From the NCBI RefSeq assembly GCF_024055715.1, contig NZ_JAMXMV010000016.1, positions 62,001 through 126,000 on the forward strand: DNA of 64,000 nt. The letters run 5' to 3'. A program made the position numbers and the translations under genes. The stretch's first letter is position 1. Every line of letters starts with the position of its first letter. Origin of the DNA: Actinoallomurus soli. Its GTDB lineage: Bacteria; Actinomycetota; Actinomycetes; Streptosporangiales; Streptosporangiaceae. Positions 7,592 to 16,280 of this stretch are shown piece by piece. The notes under the pieces are model-generated. The model worked only from the letters and a program-made list of their open reading frames with translations. It did not search any database and was not told where the DNA came from.

Positions 7592-9688
7592 ATGTCCTTG
7601 ACCGAGGCCCTACGGACGGGTGCTCCGCAGGCGTTCGGCGCGCTCTATGACGAGTACGCCGAAGGGCTCTACGCCTACTGCTATGTCATGGTCGGCGTCG
7701 AAGCCGGTGACGCGCTGCACGACGTCTTCGTCACCGTCGCCGGCAATCCGGGCGCCGTTCCGGATGACGACGCGCGGCTTCCGGTGTGGCTGCACTCGCT
7801 CGCCCGAGCCCAGTGCGTACGGCGCGGCGCCCTTGTCCGCGGCGTCGCGACGACCACCTCGACCGACCCGTTGCGGCGCGCGCTGGCCCTCCTGAGTCCC
7901 GGGCACCGTGAGGTCCTCGCCCTGACGAACGCTCTCAGCCCCGAGCAGACCGCCGAGGTCCTCGGCGTGACGCGGGACGCCGCCGAGACGCTCGCGTGGG
8001 ACGCGCAGCAGCGCCTGGAAGAGGCCGCCGCCTCCGTACGGGGTGAGGAGACGCGGAACTCGGCCATGCTCGCCCCGCTGAGCGGAGAGGCGCTGCACCG
8101 GCTGGTGACGCTCGGATACGAGCCTCCGGCAGGGCAGCGGGACCGGATACTGGCCTCGTGTGCCGCGGCCGCGCCCGCGCCGTCGGCGACGGGGCTCGAC
8201 GCCGGCACGGCGTCCCCGCTCGGCGGATCCCCCGCGGCGACCGATGACGCCACCCGGCAGATCCCGGCCGTCTCCCCGGATCAGACGGCCACCACGCCGC
8301 TGGGACAGGTCGGGTCCTCTCCTGACGCGCGACCGGGCCGACCCGTGCCCGGCGCCTCCCGGCCGACCGGCTCCGCGCCTGCGGAGACCACGCCTGTGGG
8401 ATTCGTGTCTGCCGAGCCGGGGCCTGCCGGATCCGGTCCTGCGGAGGCCGGGCCTGCCGGATCCGCGTTCGCCGAGCCCGGGTCCGCGGAGGCCGAACCG
8501 GCCGGCTCGGGAGCGGCGGCCTGGGAGGCCATCGACGCCGCGTGGGCCGAAGACGCGAACGCGTCCACCGGTGAGCAGCCGCCCGCCCGCGGTGCGCACG
8601 CCAAGCCGAAGAAGTCATCGGGCGGCGGCCGGCTCCTCCCGATCGTGGCCCTGGTGGCCTGCGTCGCCGCGGCGACGGGCACGGCCTTCGCGCTGACCGG
8701 TTCGCATCACACGCACGACACCGGCGAGGTCGTCCACCAGAGCGGCCGGCCGAACCCTCCGGCCCCGCCGCCTTCCTCGGCGGACCCGACGTCCCCCTCA
8801 CCGACGGCGGTCACGTCCCACCCGAGCACGTCGCCGGCGCCGACCCGTACCGGCTCGGTGCCGAAGACCGCGAAGCCCCGAAAGACCACCGCCTCGGCGG
8901 GCGGCTCGAAGTCGTCGCCCTCGGCGTCACCCACCAAGTCGACGCCATCGGCCAAGCCGACCTCCACGTCCGCGTCGACCTCGCCGGCTCAATCGACTCC
9001 GTCTGCGAAGCCGACGCCGTCCGCCGAGCCGAGCTCACCCGCTCAACCGACTCCGAGCGCCGAACCGACTCCCTCCACCGAACCGACCCCGACGGCCAAG
9101 CCGAGCAAGACGGCGAAACCGAGCAAGACGCCAAAACCCAGCAAGACGGCCCGTCCGGCCCACACCCACACCCCGAGGCCGACCCACACGCCGAGGCCGA
9201 CCCACACGCCGAAGGCGACCCACACCGCCGAGCCGACCAGGCCGGCCACGTCCCCGGACCGGCCGACGCGCAGGCCGAAGCCGCATCGCACCACGACCTC
9301 AGGTGACGGATCCACAACCGGTCGTGGGAGCGTCGGCCGTCGAGAGTCCGCTCAACCCTTCCCTTGGCAGGATGGGAATCCACAGATTCCGCATTTCCCC
9401 CAGCGATCCAACGGGGCCGGTTCTGGTTCGGCTCAGGGCAGCCAGGGTGGCCAGGGCTTTCCCCAGTTCCCTTACGGTCCCGGCTCTGGTTTCGTCCCGG
9501 GCGGCCAAGGCTCCCCGGGCGGACAGGACGGTCAGGGCGGCCAAGGCTTCCCGGGCGGACAGGACGGTCAGGGCGGCCAAGGCTTCCCGCAACGCTCCGG
9601 CGGTTTCAATCCCGGTTTCGGTCAGGGTGGCCAGGGTGGCGGCCAGGGGTTCGGCGGTCCTCAGTCCGCTCAGCGTCCCCGGGGATGA
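7592..9688 (+). CDS. ECF-sigma-like protein with membrane helix and low-complexity extracellular tail
   Basis: A 698-residue fusion. Residues ~1-150 resemble a sigma-70 ECF core: a region-2-like stretch (FGALYDEYAEGLYAYCYVMV, then DALHDVFVTVA) and a region-4-like helix-turn-helix (LSPGHREVLALTN, then SPEQTAEVLGVTRDAAE). A Pro/Ala/Thr linker with imperfect repeats leads to one membrane helix (LLPIVALVACVAAATGTAFAL) at about residues 345-370. The remainder is a Pro/Ser/Thr/Lys-rich stalk and a Gly/Gln/Phe/Pro tail with a perfect internal repeat. With the sigma part inside, the tail would be outside. The ATG at 7592 is preferred over an upstream TTG at 7562. It could be a degenerate regulator rather than a working sigma factor, because region 2 is weak. 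Confidence 0.75.
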   Translation: MSLTEALRTGAPQAFGALYDEYAEGLYAYCYVMVGVEAGDALHDVFVTVAGNPGAVPDDDARLPVWLHSLARAQCVRRGALVRGVATTTSTDPLRRALALLSPGHREVLALTNALSPEQTAEVLGVTRDAAETLAWDAQQRLEEAAASVRGEETRNSAMLAPLSGEALHRLVTLGYEPPAGQRDRILASCAAAAPAPSATGLDAGTASPLGGSPAATDDATRQIPAVSPDQTATTPLGQVGSSPDARPGRPVPGASRPTGSAPAETTPVGFVSAEPGPAGSGPAEAGPAGSAFAEPGSAEAEPAGSGAAAWEAIDAAWAEDANASTGEQPPARGAHAKPKKSSGGGRLLPIVALVACVAAATGTAFALTGSHHTHDTGEVVHQSGRPNPPAPPPSSADPTSPSPTAVTSHPSTSPAPTRTGSVPKTAKPRKTTASAGGSKSSPSASPTKSTPSAKPTSTSASTSPAQSTPSAKPTPSAEPSSPAQPTPSAEPTPSTEPTPTAKPSKTAKPSKTPKPSKTARPAHTHTPRPTHTPRPTHTPKATHTAEPTRPATSPDRPTRRPKPHRTTTSGDGSTTGRGSVGRRESAQPFPWQDGNPQIPHFPQRSNGAGSGSAQGSQGGQGFPQFPYGPGSGFVPGGQGSPGGQDGQGGQGFPGGQDGQGGQGFPQRSGGFNPGFGQGGQGGGQGFGGPQSAQRPRG
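9500..9589 (+). repeat. 36-bp in-frame tandem repeat coding Gly/Gln-rich tail
   Basis: Two copies of a 36-bp unit (9500-9535, 9536-9571; one or two base differences) and half of a third encode GGQG-(S/F)-PGGQDGQ, twelve residues per unit. It lies in the predicted extracellular tail of the sigma-like protein and can change length without breaking the frame. Confidence 0.8.
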
Positions 9689-9808
9689 GACCGGTGCGCC
9701 ACGGAGGAACGGTGCGCCGCGCGTCTGCCCGTCCGCTGTCGATTGACGCTCTGGACAGCCCGGCCCGCCGGATGATGAACTCCCTCGGGGACAGCGGGAG
9801 GGGCGGCC

Positions 9809-11059
9809 GTGGCTCGGGTGACTCTGGCTCTCGTCGGCGCGGGACTGCGCGGACGGTCGTACGCCCGTCTCGCCCATGCCGGCGGCGTGGGGCGCGTGGT
9901 GGCGCTGGCCGAGCCGGACCCGGGACGCCGTGCGGCGGCCGCCGAGGAGTTCGGTGTCCCCTCCGACCGGGTGTACGCCGACTGGAGTGAGCTGGCCGCG
10001 CACGAGCGGCTGGCCGACGCCGCGATCGTGGCCACCCAGGACCGCCAGCACACCGGGCCCGCCGTCCGGCTCGCCGACCTCGGCTATCACATCCTCCTGG
10101 AGAAGCCGATGGCGACCGAGGAGGCCGAGGCGGCCGCCATCGCCGACGCGGCGGAGCGCAACCGGATCATGCTCGCCGTCTGCCACGTCCTGCGGTACAC
10201 GCCCTACACCCGGGTGCTCAAGGACGTCCTGGACAGTGGGCGCATCGGCCGGCTGGTCAGCGTGCAGCATCTGGAGCCGGTCGGGTGGTGGCATCAGGCC
10301 CACTCGTTCGTCCGGGGCAACTGGCGGCGCTCCGACACCTCCGCGCCGATGTTGCTGACCAAGTCGTGTCACGACATCGACTGGCTGATGTACCTGTTCG
10401 GCCGCTCGCCCCAGCGGGTCGGTTCCTTCGGCGGCCTGTCCCACTTCCGGGCTGAGGACGCTCCGCCCGGAGCCGCGGACCGCTGCCTGGACTGCGGCGT
10501 CGAGAGCACCTGCCCGTACTCGGCCAAACGCCTCTACCTGGAGTGCCTCGGCGACCCGGCGCGGCACTTCTGGCCGCTGTGGGCGGTCACCGACGACCAC
10601 ACCGAAGAGGGCGTGCTGCGGGCGCTGCGCACCGGGCCGTACGGCCGTTGCGTGTACGCCTGCGACAACGACGTCGTCGACCATCAGGTGGTCACCATGG
10701 AGTTCGGCGACGGCGCGACGTGCTCCTTCACCATGAGCGCCTTCACTCCCATGGAGCACCGCCGCACCCGGCTGCTGGGCACCCACGGCTTCCTGGACGG
10801 CGACGGAACGACCGTCCGGCTCGTCGACTTCCGTACCGGCTCCGATGAGGTTCTGGACACGAGTACGACCGCGGGCGCGTCCGCGGCGGACGGCCATGGC
10901 GGCGGCGACCAGGGCCTGGTCGATGCCTTCCTGAACGCCGTGGCCACCGGCGACGCGGCCGCGCTGAAGTCGGACGCGGCCACGAGCCTGGCGAGCCACC
11001 GCGTCGTCTGGGCCGCCGAGCGGGCCCGCCTCTCGGGCAGCGTCGTCAGCCTGCCGTAG
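9809..11059 (+). CDS. Gfo/Idh/MocA family NAD(P)-dependent oxidoreductase
   Basis: Probable sugar or cyclitol dehydrogenase, 416 residues. The N-terminal Rossmann fold shows LALVGAGLRGRSYARLA, the central motif HILLEKPMA holds the catalytic EKP Lys, and CHVLRYTPYTRVLKD follows. A Cys-rich insert (RCLDCGVESTCPYSAKRLYL, with CVYACDND later) is seen in a subgroup of this family and looks metal-binding. The GTG at 9809 follows GGGAGGGG. It stands 244 bp before the ABC permease genes, in the same direction, and may oxidise the sugar released by the locus; the substrate cannot be read from sequence. Confidence 0.87.
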   Translation: MARVTLALVGAGLRGRSYARLAHAGGVGRVVALAEPDPGRRAAAAEEFGVPSDRVYADWSELAAHERLADAAIVATQDRQHTGPAVRLADLGYHILLEKPMATEEAEAAAIADAAERNRIMLAVCHVLRYTPYTRVLKDVLDSGRIGRLVSVQHLEPVGWWHQAHSFVRGNWRRSDTSAPMLLTKSCHDIDWLMYLFGRSPQRVGSFGGLSHFRAEDAPPGAADRCLDCGVESTCPYSAKRLYLECLGDPARHFWPLWAVTDDHTEEGVLRALRTGPYGRCVYACDNDVVDHQVVTMEFGDGATCSFTMSAFTPMEHRRTRLLGTHGFLDGDGTTVRLVDFRTGSDEVLDTSTTAGASAADGHGGGDQGLVDAFLNAVATGDAAALKSDAATSLASHRVVWAAERARLSGSVVSLP

Positions 11060-11211
11060 TCGCCGCTCACGCTCGGGCGCCAAAAGAAAGACTTCGAAAG
11101 CCGCTGACGGCGCGCGAGGTCGACCGAAGTCATGCCTCCGGCATGCGGACTCCTGCGGCGACGGCGCGTACCAGCTGATTGCGACGGCGGCGTTACGGCC
11201 ACATGACCCCC

Positions 11212-11239
11212 TTGACAAATTTTTCCGCTGGACCATGAT
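11212..11239 (+). promoter_or_regulatory. Candidate sigma-70 type promoter of the sugar ABC operon
   Basis: TTGACA (11212-11217) and CATGAT (11234-11239) are separated by 16 bases in an unusually A/T-rich patch just before the permease gene at 11304. The -35 is a perfect consensus; the -10 matches 4 of 6. Confidence 0.55.
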
Positions 11240-11260
11240 TGCCTTTCAAGCGAAGGAAAT

Positions 11261-11276
11261 CGACAGAAACAGAAAG
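11261..11276 (+). promoter_or_regulatory. Shared 16-bp leader element, copy A (candidate DeoR operator)
   Basis: CGACAGAAACAGAAAG ends 27 bases before the ATG of the first permease gene. A near copy (13 of 16 bases) lies at 18377-18392, 26 bases before the GH4 gene that is coupled to the DeoR repressor. The same position in two leaders of one locus suggests a common operator. Confidence 0.45.
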
Positions 11277-11303
11277 CTGGATCGATCGAGAAGGGGGTGG
11301 GGT

Positions 11304-12275
11304 ATGGGCACGACCAGCGTCGACGCGGCCGAGTCCGGCCTGGCGGTCGCCACGGCCGCGGATCGGCCACGACGCCGCGAACGCGCGCGCCGCCGCGCGG
11401 CGGCCCCCCGCGGTGACGGCCGGATCGCGTTGCTGTTCCTGGCGCCCGCGCTGCTGGGCTTCGCGGTGTTCTACGTGTACCCGGCGATCCGCGGCGCGTA
11501 CTACTCGACGACGGACTACAACCTGCTGTCGCCGCCGCGCGGAGTCGGCATGGCCAACTACACGGCGCTGGTGCACGATGCCCTGTTCTGGAACGCGCTC
11601 AAGGTCACCGGCTACTACGTGGTCCTCAACATCGTCTCCCAGACCGTGCTGGCCCTGGTGCTGGCGGCGCTGATGTTCCGGCTGACCCGGTCCGTCGTGG
11701 TCCGCGCGATGCTGCTGGTGCCGTGGCTGGTGCCGAACGTGACCGTGGGCCTGCTGTTCCTGTGGCTGTTCGACGCCGACCTCGGGCTGGTCAACCATCT
11801 GATATCGGCGGCCGGGCTGAGCACCCACGGCTGGTTCTCGTCCACGACCTGGGCGATGCCGACGATCGCGCTCACCAACACGTGGGCCTACACCGGCTAC
11901 ACGGCGCTGCTGCTGTACGCGGGGATGCTGCAGATCCCCGGGCAGGTGTACGAGGCCGCGATGCTGGACGGCGCGAGCGAACTCCGCATGTTCTTCCGGC
12001 TGACGCTGCCGCTGATGCGCCCGGTGCTGGCGCTCGTGCTGGTGGTCTCGGTGATCGGGTCGTTCCAGATGTTCGACACGGTCGCGATCACCCCGACGCA
12101 CGGCGGCCCGGTCAACGCCACGCGCGTCATCTACTACTACATCTACGAGCTGGCCTTCACCCACTTCCGCATGGGCTACGCGAGCGCCGCCGCGATGTCG
12201 CTCGTACTCATCCTGGGCGCACTGACCCTGCTGCAGATGCGGCTGCTGCGCGCCTCCCGCTCGGACCTGGCCTGA
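11304..12275 (+). CDS. Carbohydrate ABC transporter permease (MalF/UgpA type)
   Basis: A 323-residue inner-membrane subunit of a CUT1 sugar importer. After a basic N-terminus (RRRERARRRAAAPR) it has about six helices (ALLFLAPALLGFAVFYVYPA is the first) and the ATPase-contact EAA loop EAAMLDGASELRMFFRLTLP. I chose the ATG at 11304 because AAGGGGGTGGGG precedes it; an upstream in-frame ATG at 11235 overlaps the promoter. It is followed 10 bases later by its partner permease. The operon has no ATPase gene, so an ATPase encoded elsewhere (MsiK-like in Streptomyces) is probably shared. Confidence 0.92.
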   Translation: MGTTSVDAAESGLAVATAADRPRRRERARRRAAAPRGDGRIALLFLAPALLGFAVFYVYPAIRGAYYSTTDYNLLSPPRGVGMANYTALVHDALFWNALKVTGYYVVLNIVSQTVLALVLAALMFRLTRSVVVRAMLLVPWLVPNVTVGLLFLWLFDADLGLVNHLISAAGLSTHGWFSSTTWAMPTIALTNTWAYTGYTALLLYAGMLQIPGQVYEAAMLDGASELRMFFRLTLPLMRPVLALVLVVSVIGSFQMFDTVAITPTHGGPVNATRVIYYYIYELAFTHFRMGYASAAAMSLVLILGALTLLQMRLLRASRSDLA

Positions 12276-12285
12276 GGAGACGACG

Positions 12286-13182
12286 ATGGCACGGACGACG
12301 ACCGCGCGGCGATGGTCGATCGGGAGGGTGCTGGCCTGGGCGTTCCTGGGCGTCGCCCTGGTGGTGACGATCTTCCCCTTCTACTGGATGCTGCGCACCG
12401 CGCTCACCCCGGCCCACGAGCTGGCCACCGACAACACCGGTCTGTGGCCGGCGCACCCCACGCTGATCAACTTCCGGCGGGTGACCGGTGCGACGACGGT
12501 CGCGCAGAACCAGGCCGCCGGTGGTTCCGGGGCGCAGCTGAACTTCCTGCTGTACCTGCGCAACTCGATCATCTACTCGACGCTGATCGCCGCCGCGCAG
12601 ACGCTGTTCTGCGCGATGGCCGGCTACGCCTTCGCCCGGCTGGCCTTCCGCGGCCGTGACGCGCTGTTCGGGGTGTTCGTCATGGCGCTCATGGTCCCGC
12701 CGATCTTCACGCTGCTGCCGAACTTCGCCCTGGTCAAGAGCCTGGGATGGCTCGGATCGTTCGCCGGCATGGTCGCCCCCAGCATGCTGATGACCCCGTT
12801 CGCGGTGTTCTTCCTGCGGCAGTTCTTCCTCAACATCCCCCGCGAGGTCGAGGAGGCCGCGACCATCGACGGCGCCGGTCGATGGATCCAGTTCTGGCGC
12901 GTGATCATCCCGATGAGCCGCGGCCCGCTGTTCACCATCGGCCTGATCACCACCGTGTGGGCCTGGAAGGACTACCTGTGGCCGCTGCTGGTCGGCCCGA
13001 ACCCCGGCACGCGGGTGCTCACCGTCGGGCTCGGCATCTTCCTGCAGCAGTCCCCCAACACCGCGCCGGACTGGACCGGGCTGATGGCCGGCTCGGTGCT
13101 CACGGTCATCCCGGTCGGGCTCCTCATGGTCTTCTTCGGCCGCCGCCTGGTCGAGTCCATGAACTTCACCGGCATCAAGTAA
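12286..13182 (+). CDS. Carbohydrate ABC transporter permease (MalG/UgpE type)
   Basis: The second membrane subunit, 298 residues. It opens with a helix (LAWAFLGVALVVTIFPFYWM), has the usual NSIIYSTLIAAAQTLF segment, and carries the EAA loop EEAATIDGAGRWIQFWRVIIP that meets the ATPase. The ending MNFTGIK is typical of MalG-type proteins. It starts 10 bases after the first permease with GAGGAGA as ribosome site, so the two are translated together. Confidence 0.93.
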   Translation: MARTTTARRWSIGRVLAWAFLGVALVVTIFPFYWMLRTALTPAHELATDNTGLWPAHPTLINFRRVTGATTVAQNQAAGGSGAQLNFLLYLRNSIIYSTLIAAAQTLFCAMAGYAFARLAFRGRDALFGVFVMALMVPPIFTLLPNFALVKSLGWLGSFAGMVAPSMLMTPFAVFFLRQFFLNIPREVEEAATIDGAGRWIQFWRVIIPMSRGPLFTIGLITTVWAWKDYLWPLLVGPNPGTRVLTVGLGIFLQQSPNTAPDWTGLMAGSVLTVIPVGLLMVFFGRRLVESMNFTGIK

Positions 13183-13224
13183 CCCCCTCCTCGCCTCGCC
13201 CCGTCTGTGGAAGGACTCCTCGCC

Positions 13225-14580
13225 ATGAGGACACGCGCACGCTGGACCGCCGCCCTGATCGCCGCCGTCCTGCCGCTGGCCACGACCGCCTGCTCCTCCG
13301 GCGGCTCGGGCTCGTCGAACGGCCCGGTCACCCTCACGTACGCGCTGTGGGACAACAACCAGCAGCCGGCCTACCAGGCCTGCGCCGACGCGTTCACCGC
13401 CGCCCACCCGGACATCCACGTCAAGATCACTCAGTCGGCGTGGAACCAGTACTGGCAGAACCTGACCACGCAGATGACGTCGGGCAACGCCCCCGACGTG
13501 TTCACCGACCACGTCGCCTACTATCCGCAGTTCGTCAAGAACAACCAGATCCTGGACATCACCTCCCGCGTCGCCGCCGACAAGGTCGACCTGAACCAGT
13601 ACCAGGGCGGGCTGGCCGATCTGTGGGTCAAGGACGGCAAGCGCTACGGCCTGCCCAAGGACTGGGACACCGTGGCGATCGCCTACAACACCGGCATGCT
13701 CAAGTCCGCCCACGTGGACCCGGCCGGCCTGGCGAACCTGACGTGGAACCCGACCGACGGCGGCACCTTCGAGCAGCTGATCGCGAAGCTGACCGTCGAC
13801 CAGAAGGGGCACAACGGGCTGGACCCGTCCTTCGACAAGAACCACGTCAAGATCCACGGCATCGAGCTCATCTACGACGACGGCGCCACCGGCCAGTCCA
13901 CCTGGGGCAACTTCGCGGTCGCCAACGGCTTCACCTTCCTGGACAAGAACCCGTTCGGCACGAAGTACCACTACAGCGACCCCGCGCTCGCCCAGACCGT
14001 CGACTGGTTCGCCTCCCTCGCCAAGAAGGGGTACGCCGCCCCGTACGACAAGGCCTCCACGCTCGGGCCCGACGCCGTGCTCAACGCGGGCAGGGCGGCC
14101 ATGACGATGACCGGCTCCTGGAACATCAACACCTACCTGGGCTCCTCGGCCACCCAGAAGTTCGCGTTCGCGCCACTGCCGGCCGGGCCGAGGGGACGCA
14201 AGACCTTCATCAACGGCCTGTCGGACGCGATCTACACCGGCACCAAGCACCCCGACCAGGCCTGGCAGTGGGTGAAGTTCCTGGCCTCGACCTCCTGCCA
14301 GGACATCGTCGCCTCGAAGGGCGTCGTGTTCCCGGCGATCAAGACCTCCAGCCAGAAGGCCCTGGCCACCCACCAGGCGGCGGGCCGGAACGTGAAGGTG
14401 TTCGTCGACGAGGCCACCACCCCCGGCGAGACCTTCTCCTACCCGATCACCGACCACGCCGACCAGATCACCCAGGAGGTGCAGACCGACCTGGAAGGCG
14501 TGTGGCTGGGCAAGTCCACCGCCGCGGACGCCCTGGCCAAGGCGCAGAAGGCGGTCGACGGATTCATGTCCCAACCCTGA
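13225..14580 (+). CDS. Sugar ABC transporter substrate-binding lipoprotein
   Basis: The extracellular binding protein of the importer, 451 residues. It starts MRTRARWTAALIAAVLPLA with a lipobox-like end TTAC and then a Ser/Gly linker, so it should be lipid-anchored at the conserved Cys. The body matches family 1 solute-binding proteins: YALWDNNQQPAYQACADAF, TSGNAPDVFTDHVAYYPQF, DWDTVAIAYNT and MTMTGSWNINTYLG. The ATG at 13225 follows GGAAGGA. It comes after the two permeases; in most CUT1 operons the binding protein is first. Confidence 0.92.
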   Translation: MRTRARWTAALIAAVLPLATTACSSGGSGSSNGPVTLTYALWDNNQQPAYQACADAFTAAHPDIHVKITQSAWNQYWQNLTTQMTSGNAPDVFTDHVAYYPQFVKNNQILDITSRVAADKVDLNQYQGGLADLWVKDGKRYGLPKDWDTVAIAYNTGMLKSAHVDPAGLANLTWNPTDGGTFEQLIAKLTVDQKGHNGLDPSFDKNHVKIHGIELIYDDGATGQSTWGNFAVANGFTFLDKNPFGTKYHYSDPALAQTVDWFASLAKKGYAAPYDKASTLGPDAVLNAGRAAMTMTGSWNINTYLGSSATQKFAFAPLPAGPRGRKTFINGLSDAIYTGTKHPDQAWQWVKFLASTSCQDIVASKGVVFPAIKTSSQKALATHQAAGRNVKVFVDEATTPGETFSYPITDHADQITQEVQTDLEGVWLGKSTAADALAKAQKAVDGFMSQP

Positions 14581-14609
14581 CCGAGCCCGACTCAGCCCTG
14601 GACAGCCGC

Positions 14610-14641
14610 GCCGCCGGCCGGACCTGTACGGCCCCGGCGGC
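14610..14641 (+). terminator. Possible hairpin after the binding-protein gene
   Basis: GCCGCCGG / CCGGCGGC can pair across a 16-nt loop that itself contains a short GGCC pairing. It lies between the binding protein and the GH36 gene, and might reduce read-through so that the importer is made in excess. Weak evidence. Confidence 0.3.
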
Positions 14642-14700
14642 ACCCGGGGGCGACCGGGACGCCGCCACGACCCGGCGTTCACGGCCCCTGCCTCACATGA

Positions 14701-16200
14701 ATGCGATCTGACATGGCTCATCTGCTGGACCTCGGCGGCCATCGCGTCGCCGCGGAACTCTCCGGACCTCCGACCCCCATCCGATCAGGCGTGCTCCTCC
14801 CGCCCGGCCGCGTCGCGCTGCTCCACCGGCTGCCCGACGCCGACGTCTACCGGCACGGCTGGAACTCCTGGAGCCCCTCCGGCTGGCGGGCGATGCACGA
14901 GCCCCCGCTCCGCATCGCCGCGCCGCAGCGCCGGCTCACCGCCGACGACACCGTCTGGGACGACCCGACCCGCCACCACTCGTCGGCGGTCACCGCGCTG
15001 ACCGCCGGCGACGGGAACGTCCTGCTGCTGGGCAGCCTGGGCCTGGACGTGCCCCGGCTGGCCGTCGACCGCGACACCGTCACGGGCTGGTGCGAAGGCG
15101 GCGACGCGCCCTGGTTCTGCGCGTACGGTCCTGAACTCGACGTCTTCGCCCGTTACGCCGAACTGCTCGGGGAGCACCTGGGCGTCGCCCCGGGCGGTCC
15201 CCGGCTCAGGGCCGGGAACGTCTGGTGCAGCTGGTACGCGTACTACGAGGACATCGACGAGGCGACCCTGCACACCGACCTGGCCGGGCTGGCCGGGCTG
15301 CCGTTCGACGTGTTCCAGATCGACGACGGCTGGGAGCGCATGGTCGGGGACTGGGAGCCCAACGACAGGTTCCCGGCGGGGATGCGGGCCATGGCCGGCC
15401 GCGTCGCCGACGCGGGGCTGCGGCCCGGCCTGTGGGTCGCGCCCTTCATCGCCCGGCCCGAGTCACAGGTGGTCCGGGAGAAGCCGCACCTGTTCCTGCG
15501 CGACGCGGCCGGGAATCCGGCCACCGCCGGTTACAACTGGGGCGGCCCGTACTACGCGCTGGATGTGACCCTGCCGGAGGCGCGCGACCACCTCAGGACC
15601 CTGGTGGAGAGGGTGGTCGGCTGGGGTTTCCGGTATCTCAAGCTGGACTTCGTCAACGCCGCGGCGATCGCCGCCGAGCGCCACGACCACGGCGTCGGCC
15701 GGGAGAGCGCCTACCGCCAGGCCATGGAGCTGATCCGTGAGACCGCCGGGCCGGACGTCTACCTGCTCGGCTCCGGCGCCCCGGTGCTGCCCTCGATCGG
15801 GGTTTGCGACGGCATCCGGGTCGGCCCGGACGTCGCGCCGCAGTGGACCAACTACGCCACCGACGACCCCTCCGACGCGACGGCGGAGAACGCCCTCGTC
15901 GCGTCCGTCAACCGGCTGTGGCTCAAGGGCCTGGTCGAGCTGGACCCGGACGTCGCCTACTTCCGGAGCCGCGCCAACCTGCTCACCGAGGACCAGCGCC
16001 GGCTGCTGGCCGACCTGGCGCACGCGTGCGGCTTCCGCGCCACCTCGGACCCGCCCGGATGGCTGGACGCGGCCGAGCGCGAGGACCTGGCCGCGTTCCT
16101 GGCCGGCGACCCGCCGGTCAAGCAGCTCGACCGCTACCGCGTCGCCGTGGGCGGACGCGTCGTCGACTTCACGGCAGCGGCGCTCCGCCGCGCCCGCTGA
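14701..16200 (+). CDS. Glycoside hydrolase family 36 alpha-galactosidase-like enzyme
   Basis: Retaining glycosidase of clan GH-D, 499 residues, probably cytoplasmic (no signal peptide). A beta-rich N-terminal domain precedes the barrel. Visible active-site elements are WCSWYAYYEDI, FQIDDGWE (Asp 208/209), RYLKLDFVNA with the likely nucleophile Asp316, and GIRVGPDVAP with a likely acid/base Asp377. It is shorter than the ~700-residue GH36 enzymes and resembles the compact melibiase-type group. Two starts are possible, ATG 14701 and ATG 14713, neither with a clear ribosome site. It lies 120 bp after the binding protein, and would split an imported alpha-galactoside, though substrate specificity is inferred. 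Confidence 0.82.
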   Translation: MRSDMAHLLDLGGHRVAAELSGPPTPIRSGVLLPPGRVALLHRLPDADVYRHGWNSWSPSGWRAMHEPPLRIAAPQRRLTADDTVWDDPTRHHSSAVTALTAGDGNVLLLGSLGLDVPRLAVDRDTVTGWCEGGDAPWFCAYGPELDVFARYAELLGEHLGVAPGGPRLRAGNVWCSWYAYYEDIDEATLHTDLAGLAGLPFDVFQIDDGWERMVGDWEPNDRFPAGMRAMAGRVADAGLRPGLWVAPFIARPESQVVREKPHLFLRDAAGNPATAGYNWGGPYYALDVTLPEARDHLRTLVERVVGWGFRYLKLDFVNAAAIAAERHDHGVGRESAYRQAMELIRETAGPDVYLLGSGAPVLPSIGVCDGIRVGPDVAPQWTNYATDDPSDATAENALVASVNRLWLKGLVELDPDVAYFRSRANLLTEDQRRLLADLAHACGFRATSDPPGWLDAAEREDLAAFLAGDPPVKQLDRYRVAVGGRVVDFTAAALRRAR

Positions 16201-16219
16201 GAGAGCACACCACCGCCAG

Positions 16220-16249
16220 GAGCCGGGGCGGCGTGGACCACCCCGGCTC
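16220..16249 (+). terminator. Terminator hairpin after the GH36 gene
   Basis: GAGCCGGGG and CCCCGGCTC pair perfectly (9 bp) over a 12-nt loop, 19 bases past the stop codon, followed by a T-containing stretch. Confidence 0.6.
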
Positions 16250-16280
16250 TTCGTCCCTGTGATCGGCCACGGAGGTCGGC

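Noticed and set aside
12208-14742. An 844-codon open frame on the minus strand opposite the permease and binding-protein genes
   Set aside because: Antisense shadow of well-supported genes; composition is low-complexity.
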